DNA from: Crocodylus rhombifer
Lineage: Eukaryota > Chordata > Crocodylia > Crocodylidae
Length of the DNA: 64,000 nucleotides
Reading direction: 5' to 3'
Assembly: GCA_038503035.1 (NCBI GenBank)
Contig: JAVSML010024271.1
Location: 496,001-560,000, forward strand
Below the pieces are notes generated by a model. It did not search any database, was not told the DNA's origin, and was given only the letters and a program-made list of their open reading frames with translations. This document shows, one piece after another, positions 1 to 12,080 of the stretch. Every line of letters starts with the position of its first letter. The stretch's first letter is position 1. Position numbers and translations under genes: made by a program.

Positions 1-775
1 GTTCAGCTGATATAAGTTACATTATAGTAGGATAGATGAAAAATGTGCTTTATGGACTGTGATAACTTTGACCACATAAGAGGTAGTGCTGAAGAACCTC
101 TCCTTTCTCCTACTTTTACTGTCAGCCTCCTCCCTCCCTCAAGATACAAACAATCTTCCTTTTCCTGGAATGGTTATGTCCTTCTTGTTGCAAGCTGTAT
201 TTCCTATGTTATGACATTAAGTACTTCTAATAAATAGCACAGTCCTGTGATGTTACTGGTAAACTCCATAAGAAGAAACTGATAACTCTCTCAACTTTGG
301 GATGTTTTACTTTTATATTCAGGTAAGAACATCAAACAAGGGACCTGATCTGCAGTTACAAATTGAAACCAGTTCAAGGCAGGTTTGGCATGAATAAATC
401 CTTGTAATTGGTAATGAGATAATTAAATTGCATTCTAGTATAAGTGTTTCCATGCAATGTGATGTATTACATAGTATTTCTTTATGGATCAAAACAGTCT
501 AATAAAAACAATATCCTGTAGAAAGCTGAAGAGGAAAGTACTATTTTACATTAATGCAGTTTTTCCTTCAGAATCTAGAGCCTGCCTATAAGAGCTAGAA
601 GATGTATGTATGGAAACAACTACAGAAATATGAAAATTTATTAAGTATGAAGTGCTGATGCAAGACAACAGCATTAAAAACTGCAGGCATTTAAGATCCA
701 GTGTGCAGATTCCTTATAAGACATAGAGCATGTTACAGTTTTTCTACATCTATGTTCCACTCATATTCAGGTCCT
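1..775. other. AT-rich sequence, no gene recognised
   Basis: No repeat family, exon or RNA gene is recognisable here. The short open frames lack splice context and family resemblance. Confidence 0.5.
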
Positions 776-1466
776 CCTGGGGTCCTTGTACACGCTATAA
801 AATTGGCCTTTAAAGCAGCTTAAATGCCCTTTTGCACCACTTTAATGGCATTACTGTTTGCATGCTTGGCGGCGTATTCTACTTTAAATGACTTTGGTAT
901 GTAGCAAGATAAAACATCTCTGAGGTGTTTTAGTTAGTTTAGTACACAGGGCGCTGGAACCTGATGTACTCAGGGCTTGGTAGGCCCTGCACAGCTCAGG
1001 GGCTGTGGGACCCAGCAGCAGCCCATGCAGGCAGGCTCCACTGAAGAAAAAAAAAAAAAGCAGCAAAATTTATCTTTTTTTTTTCTCTCTCTCCCTGGGG
1101 CCTGCCTACCTGCCTGAGCTGTGTGGGGGGCCAGTGCTTCCCTCCGTAAATGCAGGGGGGCCAATGCTTCCCTCTGTGGCTGCAGCGCCCCCTGGGACTG
1201 CCTGGGCTGGGTGCCAGCAGGCAGGTGCTGCCTGCAGGGGTGGGGCCCTGAACAGCTCAGGGACCATTTGGCCAACCAGCAGCTCCCCTCCACCCCTGCT
1301 GCCGAAGAGGCAGGTAAGGATCAGGCCTCCACCCCTGTGTATACACCACGAGGGTTTCACTCAGTTTAATTCTCCCTAAATTGAAGCGATGTTTTTAAAA
1401 ACCCACCGTTTCAATTTAGGGAAAACGAAACTGAATTAAATCCCCGTGGCATGTGCAAGCAGCCAT
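776..1466 (-). mobile_element. Fold-back DNA transposon, non-autonomous (copy 1 of 2)
   Basis: The two ends are imperfect inverted copies: the left end contains CCTTGTACACG and the right end read backwards contains GCTTGCACATGCC. The AT-rich left part (to about 960) and the palindromic right part (about 1345-1460, two arms around a TTTTTAAAAA-like centre) match the copy at 31571-32218 in opposite orientation. The GC-rich middle is open in several frames on both strands, which is a composition effect. Terminal repeats around TTGTACATG recall Harbinger-like miniature elements of the Chompy type described from alligator, but no clear target duplication is seen here. The superfamily call is inference. 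Confidence 0.6.
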
Positions 1467-4305
1467 GGGCTCTATTAAATAAAAATTCTCCCTCCGGTAG
1501 ACCCCATTTTTTTCCCTTTTCTTTCATCCAGAATGTTTTTCCTTTCACCAAATCTACTTTTGGTTGTGGCACTTGCATTATGTACTTCTGGATTTCCAAG
1601 AGGTTAAGAAACCTATGTTACAAACCCATGTGGGCAGAGAACACACAACAAGCTTTGTATCTGAAAATGAGAGTGGGGCTGTTCTTGTTATAGTCTGAAC
1701 AAAACAAGCAGTCACAGAGAATTTATGAGATGAAGAGGAACCATTTTAAAGAAAGATGTCCTTGTCTGAGACTTCACTATTTAAAGACAGATTAAGATTC
1801 AGACTTCTATCTTTGAAAATAAACATATCCAAAAACCAAACAGGCTAGTTGCCCACAGGTATAGTCTCAGGGATATTTAAGGTTAGGTTAGGTTAATGCA
1901 TTTAGTTTTGGGTAGGTAGAGAAGCAGGCATTCCTGTTTTGATAGCTGTTATGAGTACTATACCTTAGTGTTTTTAACAATATAAGCATCTTTTCTGCCC
2001 TTCCTCTCACCCAAAATTGAATGAGAGCCCACTTGAGACCCACCAGTAACAGAGATATTCAATAGCATGTGTTCTACTTTATATTCTTTTACTGTTCTGA
2101 CCTCATTAGGACTCTTTGTTCTGGAACCTAACTATCAGGACATCCCTTTGGCCATAAAGTTGTCATATTCATCATACAAAATCAGAATCAAAGCAAACAG
2201 CATCCTACAGCTATCAACTATATGGAAAATGCAATATACAGTAAACTGCATCTGCATAGGAAACAGAAAATAAGAAAGGCACCGATCACTTTGTGCAAGG
2301 CACAACTACTAAAAGAATTGACTGGATATCTTTGAAGTACATTTTCTTCAGTTGTAAAGCATTCGGCAATTCATGAAGCATTGATAAACTTTTTGTTGTG
2401 AGCTTTCACTGGGATTATGAGAGAGAAGAAAGGAATGAGAGACATGGAATGGGGAAGAAAAGATTCCATCAGCTCCTTGTGTTGGCACCTCTGCTTTCCA
2501 CCTCTGGTAAATGAAACTTCCTTCCCCATGACTTCAAGCCTTCACAAGCCCTTACGTTAGAAGAGAGATTACAGAGGAAATCCTATTTTATTACCACTTG
2601 CTGCTACTGACAATTTAAAATATTATCCTTCTGAGGAGCTATACTAATAACTTATTTCAACTTCTTATGATTTAATTATTCAAGCAATTAGTAATGACTA
2701 GAAATAGTTGTTAAAAAGGAAATCTATCCTCCAGACTATTCCTGGTAGGTCAGCTGAGGGATATCTGTTTATCTTTCTGTTTTTCAGCAGTAGGTCAGTA
2801 GGTGATGCTCCCTTGGATTTGATTCAAGTAGGAACCATGGATCCCAGGAAGAAATGGATGCACTGTGGAATGATCAACGAAGAAGCCTAGTCAGTTAAAA
2901 TATTTATTGCTTTCATATCTTCTGGCCTCATCTAAGCTTACATCACAAAACCGGCATACAAGTACTGTGAGTTCAGCTGATAATCTTTACTTACTGAAGT
3001 TCCTGGACTGTGATACCAAGAAGAACAGCAAGTCAAGATTGTAGCGGTTAGCAGAGCTTTATGGGAGGGTTCACATATAATCTGATCATTATGCTTTCTT
3101 GTCCAAAACACACACCTTTAACCATTGTCTTCTGCTGACTCCCTGCTAAGTGACCATTTGAATCAAATTGGAGCTGTGTACATGGGCAAGTGTATTTTTT
3201 TGAAGTCTGCAATTGGTTCTGTTTTATGTAAAAAATAAGCATGCCTTTTAGTTTTCCAGCAGATTACTAGTGTGCTCCTAGACATGTGGAGTCCTCCGAT
3301 TTAGACAAACCTCTCCTTTATGCTAAAAAATAAGTAAGGTTTGAGTTTGCTGATTATTTGCCATTTTTATTTGTATACAATCTGATTTTGTAAGGTGGTT
3401 TGGACAGTGCTATGCTAAGCATTTCTGCCTGAGGCTCAAAAATGGGCGATTAGAGGCAAAGAAGTCAAGGCATGAATTCAAGCCCTGAACTACACTTGTG
3501 CCAAAAGCTGCCCTCAGCTAAAAATGGATCTCTTATCATTTAGTCTGGGGAATCAAAGGTGGCTGGACATGATACAGGTGCATTGCTTCCTTGTGTGCTG
3601 TTGGCTAAGAAACTTTTGTGCCTTAACCACATTAGCTTAATGGCCCATTAGTTTCAGAAGGACTGGACTTTAAAAAGACCATAAGTATTTGGACTGCACT
3701 GTCCATATTCTGTTTTAGGAATCCAAGATAGCATGCTAATGGCAAAAATGCATTTGCATTCCACGTTCACATTTATTACAAATATTTTTGTCTAAATCTT
3801 AACTAAAATTCTAGTTATTCAGTACCTTGTTGATGTGTGTTGGTGAACAATGGTAGTAAGAATGTCATTTACAGCTCTGATTCACCAGTCTCTTGACTGT
3901 AGACAACTTTGGTAAGATTATGAATGTGAACTTTTTTTTTATTTAGAACTGAGAATACACTGAGTCCCTACTTATATACCCCACAGGGTGCACAGACTTT
4001 GAGTTAGCATCTTAACTCACTCCCTTTTTGTAATTTGTCCTTGGACTTATTAGTAACTCAAAAATAAGATACACCTCAGCTCTAAGATGTTCCTCTCCAG
4101 TACCACCCTAGTTAAAGGCTTCCTACAGAGCACTAAGTCCTTAACAAGAACCTCATGGAGTTAATAAGTCACAAGTCAATAATATGTTAGCAGATTAATA
4201 TGTGGTTCTAACACCTGCCAACAGAAGAGCCCTGCTATTTCATGCACACTTTGCCTAATGTACAGAACTCTATTTGTTTATGAGCCTATACAATACAAAT
4301 AGCTT
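1467..4305. other. AT-rich sequence, no gene recognised
   Basis: Mostly unique, AT-rich DNA. A short GGTTA triplet run lies at 1881-1895, too short to be telomeric. No exon, SINE or LINE could be assigned with confidence. Confidence 0.45.
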
Positions 4306-5128
4306 ATTAGCATGGGAATATGGGAAGACGATAACCTGATGGTGTTTAACACCAAAAAATGCAAGGTTCTCCACCTTGGGAAGAAAAACCTGCAGCATCC
4401 ATATTGGCTCGGCAGTGCTACCTTGGCTAGCACTACAGGTGAAGGGGACTTGGGGGTCATGATTGACCACAAGATGAACATGAGCCTTCAATGTGATGCT
4501 GCAGCTAGTAAAATGAGCAAAAAGCTGGCTTGCATCCATAGATGCTTCTCAAGCAGATCCCAGGACGTCATTTTCCCATTGTACTCGGCCTTGGTGAGGC
4601 TGCAGCTAGAGTACTGCATCCAATTTTGGGCTCCACAATTCAAAAAGGATGTGGAAAACCTTGAGAGGGTGCAGAGGAGATCTACACGCATGATCAAAGG
4701 TCAGGAAAACAGACCTTATGATGATAGGCTGAGAGCCATGGGACTCTTCAGCCTGGAAAGGCGCAGGCTCAGGGGTGATCTGGTGGCCACCTATAAGTTT
4801 ATCGGGGTGCTCACCAGGATCTGGGGGAATGTCTGTTCACCAGAGCGCCCTAAGGGATGACAAGATCGAATGGTCACAAACTCCTCCATGACCATTTCAG
4901 GTTGGACATAAGGAAGAATTTCTTTACTGTCCAAGCCCCCAAGGTTTGGAATAGACTGCCAGCAGAGGTGGTTCAAGCACCTACTTTGGACACTTTCAAG
5001 AGACATTTGGATGTTTATCTTGCTGGGCTCCTATGATCCCTGCTGACTTTCTGCCCCTGGGGTAGGGGGCTGGACTCAATGATCTTCCAAGGTCCCTTCC
5101 AGCCCTAATATCTATGAAATCTATGAAG
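4306..5128 (+). mobile_element. CR1 LINE, 5'-truncated, 3' end present
   Basis: This fragment carries the C-terminal part of the CR1 ORF2 product and the 3' end. The last part, around 5045-5125, contains the CR1 hallmark GGACTCAATGATCTTCCAAG and GGTCCCTTCCAGCCC, followed by a short tail of the ATCTATGAA type. The 5' part of the element is absent, as is usual for CR1 copies that stop early in reverse transcription. Antisense copies of the same family lie at 6559-6903 and 40131-45240. The orientation follows from the ORF and the tail. Confidence 0.92.
4312..4860 (+). pseudogene. CR1 ORF2 C-terminal fragment (after the RT catalytic core)
   Basis: A 182-codon open stretch reads through [44 protein letters not shown] and RRRLRGDLVATYKFI, the conserved thumb and C-terminal region of CR1 ORF2. 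In the intact element this follows the reverse transcriptase palm and helps it hold RNA for target-primed reverse transcription. The FADD catalytic motif lies upstream in intact elements and is missing here, so the fragment cannot act alone. The reading frame is unusually clean for an old copy. The initial Met is only the first ATG of the open frame, not a true start. Confidence 0.9.
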
Positions 5129-6558
5129 CATGACCTTGGCATTTTGTGAACTTGGTTATATAGACCATGTACAGACATTGTTTCTACTGGGAGAATTGCT
5201 GTTTTCCCAGTAAGAAACATTCATTCAGTTTCTCCTGGGTAACCATGCCCTTCTGGGACATCTGGGAAATCTCCCTTTTGAGGGAAACTCTCTGGCAAGA
5301 ATGAACACTTAACACAGTCCCCTCTTGGTCTGGTCAACGAAGGGGGGGAACAAGAGGGCAAAGCCTCAAGTCCATTTCCAAACTAGGCAGTCCCTGGTTT
5401 GGGGAATAGGTTGTGGGCTTTGCCCCACTGCTGGCTGCTTCTTCTCCTCTCCCATAGACAGGGAGCAGAGCGGCAGGGGACAATGCTCACTTGTTCCCTA
5501 GACCTCAGTCTGGGGAAGGCACAGGGAGTCTTTCACCATTGCTCCACTTCCCCCCAGGGATTAGGAGTGGAGCAGCCACTGCTCCCTGTGCTTTCCCCCA
5601 ACCAGAATCATCCTGGTCTGGTGAAGCCACAGAAAACAGGGACAGGGGGCAGCAGTAGGCGAAATACCTGTACACTCCCTCACCTTGAAAGATTTCTAGT
5701 GATAGAAATTCTAATGCTAGAAATGAAGCATTTGTGCCTATTTGTGACCATATCTTCTGGTCAGGGGCTAGTGCATACAGGGCAGTTCATCATGTTTCGG
5801 TGATTTGGTAAGTTTTTGTGATTTGGTTAAGTCAGTTATCATTTTAATGACAGTCTCTAAGACAAGATCAATACGTTTGTATAGTGCTTACAAACTTGTG
5901 GATCAGAAGTGTTCTACTAGTATAGCTTGTAATTTTTGAACAACAGTTTCAGAAGTACTTAAGTCACTTAGGAGCCTAAGGCTTATTTTCAATAGTGACT
6001 TGTATCATGGCTAGACCACATCACTGCCAAGCCAAGGACAACCACCAAGAAACAAGTCCTTCCTACTTGCTCCTTCTCTGTTTGTACCTACACCCAGCAA
6101 TTAGGCAGAGTAGACAGCTTGAAAGAGTCCAAAGTGCACATGCCCTAGTGTCTTGCAGTGTGGTTAGCAAGCGGTCTGTCATGGGACTGGGCTTTACAGA
6201 GAGAAACACAGACATAGCCTTATGTCCTAAGTCTCACTGAAAATCACTGGGACTTAAGTCCTACTCTGTGTATAAGTTTTGTCTAAAAAGAAACCTTCCA
6301 AACTATTACATGAGTATTCTGAAAACTGTTGTTCAAATGAAGCAACTTACAAAAACTAACCCAGATACTAGCATCTGTTTACCTTTACTCCACTAGTAAC
6401 TCATAATTTCCAATGCATCTAAAAGATGTTCATCCTCAATAGTTTGACTATTTTTTTTCTATTTAAATTTAAGTTTGTTAAATCAATGTTGAAACAAGTA
6501 ACCTACTTGTTGATGAGTTAGGAAGTTCATTCCATTTCAGGGTTTTGATGACCTGCAT
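5129..6558. other. No gene recognised; traces of an old repeat
   Basis: A GC-richer stretch at 5330-5660 has no recognisable product. Around 5950-5990 and 6225-6270 there are phrases such as CACTTAGGAGCCTAAG and GGGACTTAAGTCC. They resemble a very old dispersed amniote repeat tail, but the match is too short for a family name. Confidence 0.35.
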
Positions 6559-6903
6559 TATAGATTCATAGATTCATAGATTCATAGATGCTAGGGTCGG
6601 AAGGGACCTCAATAGATCATCGAGTCCGACCCCCTGCATAAGCAGGAAAGAGTGCTGGGCCTACATTACCCCAGTTAGATACACATCCAACCTTCTCTTG
6701 AATACCCCCAGGGTAGGGGAGAGCACCACCTCCCTTGGGAGCCCGTTCCAGACCTTGGCCACTCGAACTGTGAAGAAGTTCTTCCTAATATCTAATCTAA
6801 ATCTGCTCTCCTCTAGCTTGTGGCCATTATTTCTTGTAACCCCCGGGGGCGCCTTGGTGAATAAATACTCACCAATTCCCTTTGACACCACCCAAATCCT
6901 TTA
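6559..6903 (-). mobile_element. CR1 LINE 3' end, antisense
   Basis: The left edge is a short tandem run of an 8-base unit (ATTCATAG, about three units, 6562-6588), the typical CR1 3' tail seen in reverse. It is followed by GGGTCGGAAGGGACCTCAAT and AGTCCGACCCCCTGCA, a 3' end style well known from crocodilian CR1s. Read on the minus strand, 6891-6661 encodes [23 protein letters not shown] and [10 protein letters not shown], the extreme C-terminus of ORF2. Everything upstream is missing. Confidence 0.93.
6661..6891 (-). pseudogene. CR1 ORF2 extreme C-terminus
   Basis: The open frame of 76 codons ends with [10 protein letters not shown] and [13 protein letters not shown], the last conserved block of CR1 ORF2 proteins. 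No catalytic domain is present. It is simply the coding end of a truncated retrotransposon copy. Confidence 0.85.
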
Positions 6904-9900
6904 ATAAACTAGGTGAATAATCACCATAGCACTGTAAAATATGGTTTAAACTGATCCCATCACTGCCACTCCAAACTGCTATGCATGTCAAACTAAGCAT
7001 TTTGTTTAGAAGATTTTTAAAATTAAATTTCATAAGAAGGGATAAGTCAGTTGGACACTGCAGAATGAAGTGATTCCCTACCAGTATTGTCAGCATTGCT
7101 CCTGACTCTAGTAATTACTTATACTCCAAGACAGTGAGACCTTTGCCAAATTCTTCCCAGTGGACATATGGGCCCAGCAGGTAGGAACAGGCACAAAGTG
7201 CTTTGCTTGCACTGACGTCAGCAGGGAAAGTACGATTAAATTCATCTCTTGTGAAAATTAAATTTTACCCAACTGCTGCCTTTCTTCAAGGTATATTTTG
7301 GGCCAATTATTCTCAAAGTCTGCTAAGAGATCTTCCTTTCTATTTTTCTCCAAAGTAACAGGTATGTTTGCAATTAATTAGACGTTAATATAAGTTAAAT
7401 TACTGTTAATTATTTGTATTTTTACTTAACATTTGTAAATCTCATTCTTCAGGTATTATTACAAGCTAATATTTGACTTGTAAGATGTGTGAATCATTAT
7501 AGTTAGTGCAAAGAAATGGATTAGTCATGCACAGATTCTCATAACTGAAGTACTCATGTCCCCTTTAGGAATGTAAGGGAGAGTAATTTGAGCCCTTTTT
7601 GCTCACAGGGAACCCTGATGCGTCTTCTCTACGCTCATTATTATTTCAGGCTATATCTCGGATGACGGTGGCTAGATGCTGTGCCCCTTGTAAAGTCCAG
7701 CAACATTACCAAATCAAAGAAGGGGCCTCTAGACTGAGAGTCTATGGTGTTTCTGGATATCTTATTTTCCTTTCTATTAACCCTTTACATTAGTCAATGT
7801 GCACCTACTTTGACTGCAGCTAAAAGAAATACTAATTTTCACTTTTATGGTAAAAATGTGTTGACAGGCTTTGTTTGGATAGTGAACAAAAAGGTTTATA
7901 TGGTGTGTGAGAGGGCGTCTACTTAACCTTCCAAGGAGTAAAAGCTGAAAATTATAAAGATGAGTTGAAGTGATTCAGACTAGGATCACAAACTCCCTAA
8001 GCAATTCACAAGGGGTAAATTATAGCTGTAAATGACCTGGATGGACCAACTATGTTAGACTCCAAATTTGCTGATAGGCAATACAAAATTAAAGGATCTT
8101 CAGAAGCCCATGATCAGACAGTTGAATTACATTCCACTTAATCCTCTTCCTGTGCCTTTTGCCATGCCACTAGTATGCAGAGAACATCCTTCTTGCCGCC
8201 GTCTCATGCAGCAAGACACAATCTCTCATATATCCCTCAAAAAAACACTTCTTCTGAGATTCCAACAATAATGTTACTATTCATAGTATTTTTATATTGA
8301 AAACCAAAAAAGTAAAAATTTACTTCCTATTTTTGCACACAAGTACAATTCAACAACCATATTTTCACAGTGCATCAACCAATTCCTTCAGGTACCCTGC
8401 CCATGTCACTCTTTCTCATGGATTTGCATATAAGAGCACTACTATGGGGTCTTTCCACTAGCACCTGAACGTGCTCACTCCTCTCTTGACCTGCTCTTAT
8501 AGTGGAAAGAGAAAAACACAGCTTTTTCACTCAATTAAGGAAACTTTCCTTCAATGAGCAGAAATAGTCAGGCTTCTAACCACACTGGAAGGTATCAGGA
8601 GCTGGTACAAAATGGATTTTTGGTTCTGTATTCAGATTGATTTAAAAAAAAATAGGCCATTCACTGCTGCCAAAAGAAATGGATCACTGGAGTGCAGCCC
8701 CACACAACTCATCTTGGCCTGACTCCTGCCACCCCCACACATAGTGCTCGAAGCATTCCAACATCCCTGCCAACTTCCCTCGCAAATATTTTATTCCTTT
8801 ACGTGTATGCCTTGTTCCATCTGTTCCACATGCTCTTTATACCATTTGCATTCATTGGCAGAGTCTGTGAGATGACACCACACAATAAAATTTGCTGTGT
8901 TATAGAGTGACTTAGACATGGAGCAGAACATTGAAAAATCTGTAGTTTGCTGGTTACTTAAGTACATTCAGACCTTGGGCACAATGGTAAATTGCATGAG
9001 CAAGTGTCACTCAGCAGGTCTCCAGATCACCGAGAAGCTGGCTGTGGTATGCATTACATTATGTCCTTAAGCTCTGATGAGGAAAAGAACAGTCTGTTTT
9101 GTGTAGGGCTTATGAAACGACTGTATGTGCATGTATATTTGTGCTCAACCAAATGACAAAGAAAAGGCAAAAATAGTATAAAGAAGGGATGTGGGGGAAA
9201 GTTACTTTAAAAAAATAATAGTCAGTGAGAGATGTAAAAACTGGTAGTAAAGAAGATGCACTGGTGTTTGTTGTGAAGTGACTGTCAGCAGCCTTGATTA
9301 CGCTTCACAGGACCACACCACAAAAATGGCCCTGTACATTAAGCACCCCACCCTCCACCTTCCAGATGCTTGCAAGCAGGTTTGGGGGTTTGCAGAATGG
9401 GTCACTCTGGGACACATTTAGCTGTAATTTTTTTCACTCAAAGCATGGAGGCACCACTCTGCACATTTTGGATGTAAACTTCAGAGAAGTCCTAGGCTAG
9501 GCAGAAAAATCTACCTAGGGTTTCAAGACAAGCATTTGTGCAACCTGTGTGCCTGGCCACATTTCTTTCTTATAAATTAAATCCTTAAGTCTCTAGAAAA
9601 GAAGGCACATGCAAACACTAGCCAATGCATATTTCACATCTGTCTTTGCCCAGTCTCCTGAACAGCAAACATTTTCTCTCTCCTGCGTAAAGGCAGTTCA
9701 ACCAGACTCAGCTGCGGCTAAACCCAGGGAAGTTCTTCCAGTTGGGATGCTGACAATGCCCCTCCCGCTAGGATTGAATCTGAAAAGCTCTACAATGTCA
9801 CATGGCTTTGGAAGAAGCCACTCTGAGAAAGGGCACATTATGGCTGTAGGGCCCCATGTGCCCAATTCCCATGGGTGTATCGCAAGAAGATAGTATTAGT

Positions 9901-10690
9901 TACCTCCAGACCCAATCTTCCTGGCAGCTGTGGCTGTAGTCTCAGATTCCTCACAAATCTCAGTACCAATGCTGAGTTTGCGTTCACTTCACACATTACA
10001 AGATCCAATTAAATGGTCACCACCTTGAAGGTAAAAATGTACCCAGAGGACAAAGATTTTATACTCCACCAACAGAGGTTGGGTAGCACTTCAAACATTT
10101 CCCTTCTCCCACAAGGGAGGAAAATAACCAGGACCTTGCTTGCTTTTGCATGTGAATTTTGCATTTCTCCCTCACTGTTTCTATCATTTTCCTCACTCCA
10201 CATTTCCCTGCTTTACCTAGCACCCTGTTACCTTCCCTCGCCTCTCTCTCTCCTCATACTGCCATCAGTACATTTTGTTCAATGCTCTTCTGTTCCTGTC
10301 AGTTATCGAGCAGTAGTTCCCAACTGCCACAGAACTTTTTGGTTCAAATATTCCAGCCTCCTCCTGTCAAAAAATCATCACTGAGAAACCACCTGCTGTG
10401 GCTTGAATAACAGAAGCAAGGGAAAGATTGCCACTCTGTGCATGCCCTCACAGTTGGAAGTCTAGTGGAGTACAACTCATTTGTAAGGTATTGCATAGCA
10501 AACAGGGAAATGAACAAAACAATTCTGCACATGCAATTGTCTTGAACGGCAGAGGAACCTTGTGTTGCCTCTGCAGCACTCAGTAGTTCATTGGGACTAG
10601 AGTGATGGTCATTCTTGGACTTCGTGCCATTTCCACCAGGGAAACGTGGGTGTAGAATGCTGTCACTGTGATTTGGTAGTATTCAACGTA
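6904..10690. other. No gene recognised
   Basis: Unique, AT-rich sequence. The short open frames (60-120 codons, for example 10013-10384) have no family resemblance and no matching splice signals. I see no repeat that can be named. Confidence 0.4.
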
Positions 10691-10699
10691 CACTTTGCA

Positions 10700-11325
10700 C
10701 ATGTATAAATGACAACAAGATGTAAGGCCATAGAGAGTTAGGTACTTACATGGATTCCCTCACCCCTACTCCATCCTTCTCAAAAGCAGAGATGGTAGGA
10801 ATTCAGCATCCCCTTTAGGTGGATTGTCCTCATCCCGAGAGCTATGGAAGTCATCCACCTGGCACTGAGTCCATAAAGGGACTTACCCCTGGGAACAGTG
10901 AGCATTGCCACTGTTCAGAGTTAGGCACCTACATCCTATCCAGAGCACGGGGAAAGTGGCATTTCAGGCTGGGATCCATAACAGACACCAACTCTGGACT
11001 GAGAGAGAGATGGGTGGGGGACACCCCTCTAAGTCATCCCTTTTAGAAAGTGGAGTGGCTTATTCCTTTATTTGTAAGTACTGGGGAGAGGAGAGGCCCC
11101 ATCTTTTACACAATAGCCTATTGATTAGGGATTCACCAAGGGACTAAGAGACCTAAGTTTAAAATCTTCCCGTACAGGAAAGGATTTGAACCCACATCTC
11201 CGCTTTTGTAAGGAAAGGTCCTAATCTATAGGCTTTAGGCTATTTTGAAGTAGTGGTAAGATTACTCTGCTGAGGCTGTGCCACTATGCCACTAGGAAAG
11301 AAAGATATTCTGTGACTAGGGAATC
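10700..11325. repeat. Mosaic of decayed old repeats
   Basis: Phrases such as TTAGGCACCTACATCC (10921 onward) and GGATTTGAACCCACATCTCC (11184-11203) recur in old amniote L2- and SINE-type repeats. The latter resembles a reversed RNA polymerase III B box from a tRNA-derived SINE. Boundaries cannot be fixed by eye. Confidence 0.35.
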
Positions 11326-11337
11326 AGAAGCTGTGCT

Positions 11338-11516
11338 GCCACCTCAAGATGTGTAGAAAAACAAACAAACAAACAAAAACTTTTAAAGCTGTGCCTGTGT
11401 CCATATCGCTGGTTCGACAAATCAGCATCGAATCATCAGATTTGGATTTAATCACTGTCCCCAATTCAGGCCAAATCCAAATCCAAATCAAATAGGGCTT
11501 GTTTCGCACACCCCTA
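11338..11516 (-). mobile_element. hAT-like element family A, truncated, antisense
   Basis: The right edge reads GTTTCGCACACCCCTA, the reverse complement of the TAGGGGTGTGCGAA terminus found intact at 62867 and 56111. Inside are the family's ATTCGG/AATCTG-type alternations and the CTGTGCCTGTGTCC block. An (AAAC)n run at 11359-11379 has expanded inside the element. The other terminus is missing, so no target duplication can be read. Confidence 0.8.
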
Positions 11517-11770
11517 CTACCAGGTCAGGTCCCTCAGTGGATTTAGGCAGAGGAATACCTAATCTAAGGATCCCAAACAGGCTTAGTTGTGGGAAAGACA
11601 CCGAGCTGCTTAGACTTACCCAGACGGTGTTCTTTCCGAGCATGTGCAGAAGCAGAACTCTAGGCATTTAAGGAACTCTACAGGGAAAATGATAAAGTGA
11701 CAAAGAGATCATGCCAGGGTTTTAGCACCACACTGTTGGACATAAATGCCTACATTTCATAAATGCCTAG

Positions 11771-11875
11771 ACAAGCTTCTTTGGGTGAATCTGATATCTT
11801 TGATTAGACCAACTTAAATAGTTGGAGAACAATTTTTAAGCAAGCTTTCAGGTTCAAAAAACCTTCAGCCCTATA
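11771..11875 (+). repeat. Dispersed repeat R1 (GATATCTTT..ATTAGACCAAC)
   Basis: It contains GATATCTTTGATTAGACCAA, AATAGTTGG and AAGCTTTCAGGTTCAAAAAA. Related copies lie at 52443-52550 (reverse) and, each split by a hAT-like element, at 53420-54585 and 56061-56800. It may be the tail of an old SINE or LINE; I do not recognise the family with certainty. Confidence 0.6.
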
Positions 11876-12029
11876 ACCTACACCCCTGTAAATTTCATCT
11901 ACATCTTGTTGTGGATATGGACTTCCCAAGGGAAATTGCTCTATATCCACACATATCAACAAAGAATCATGCTACACATGTATCTATGGGAGTAAAATGG
12001 AGAAGGACCATTCTACATTTTAGTCCAAG

Positions 12030-12080
12030 ACTCTAGTGGTTAGAACTGCAGGGTGCAGAAGACCCAGGTTCTAGGGCCCT
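12030..12080 (+). repeat. tRNA/MIR-type SINE fragment
   Basis: CTAGTGGTTAGAACTGCAGG and AGACCCAGGTTCTAGG match the A-box and B-box spacing of amniote MIR-like SINEs. Only the head is clear. Confidence 0.45.

Noticed and set aside
1881..1895. Three GGTTA units as a telomeric relic
   Set aside because: The unit is five bases, not TTAGGG, and three copies are expected by chance.
5399..5803. Open frame of 134 codons with a hydrophobic start resembling a signal peptide
   Set aside because: The ALPHCWLLLLLS-like start is tempting, but there is no family resemblance, no repeat partner and no splice context.
11184..11203. tRNA-like B box (reverse)
   Set aside because: No cloverleaf could be folded and no matching A box stands at tRNA distance with an anticodon arm. 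It is better explained as an old tRNA-derived SINE.
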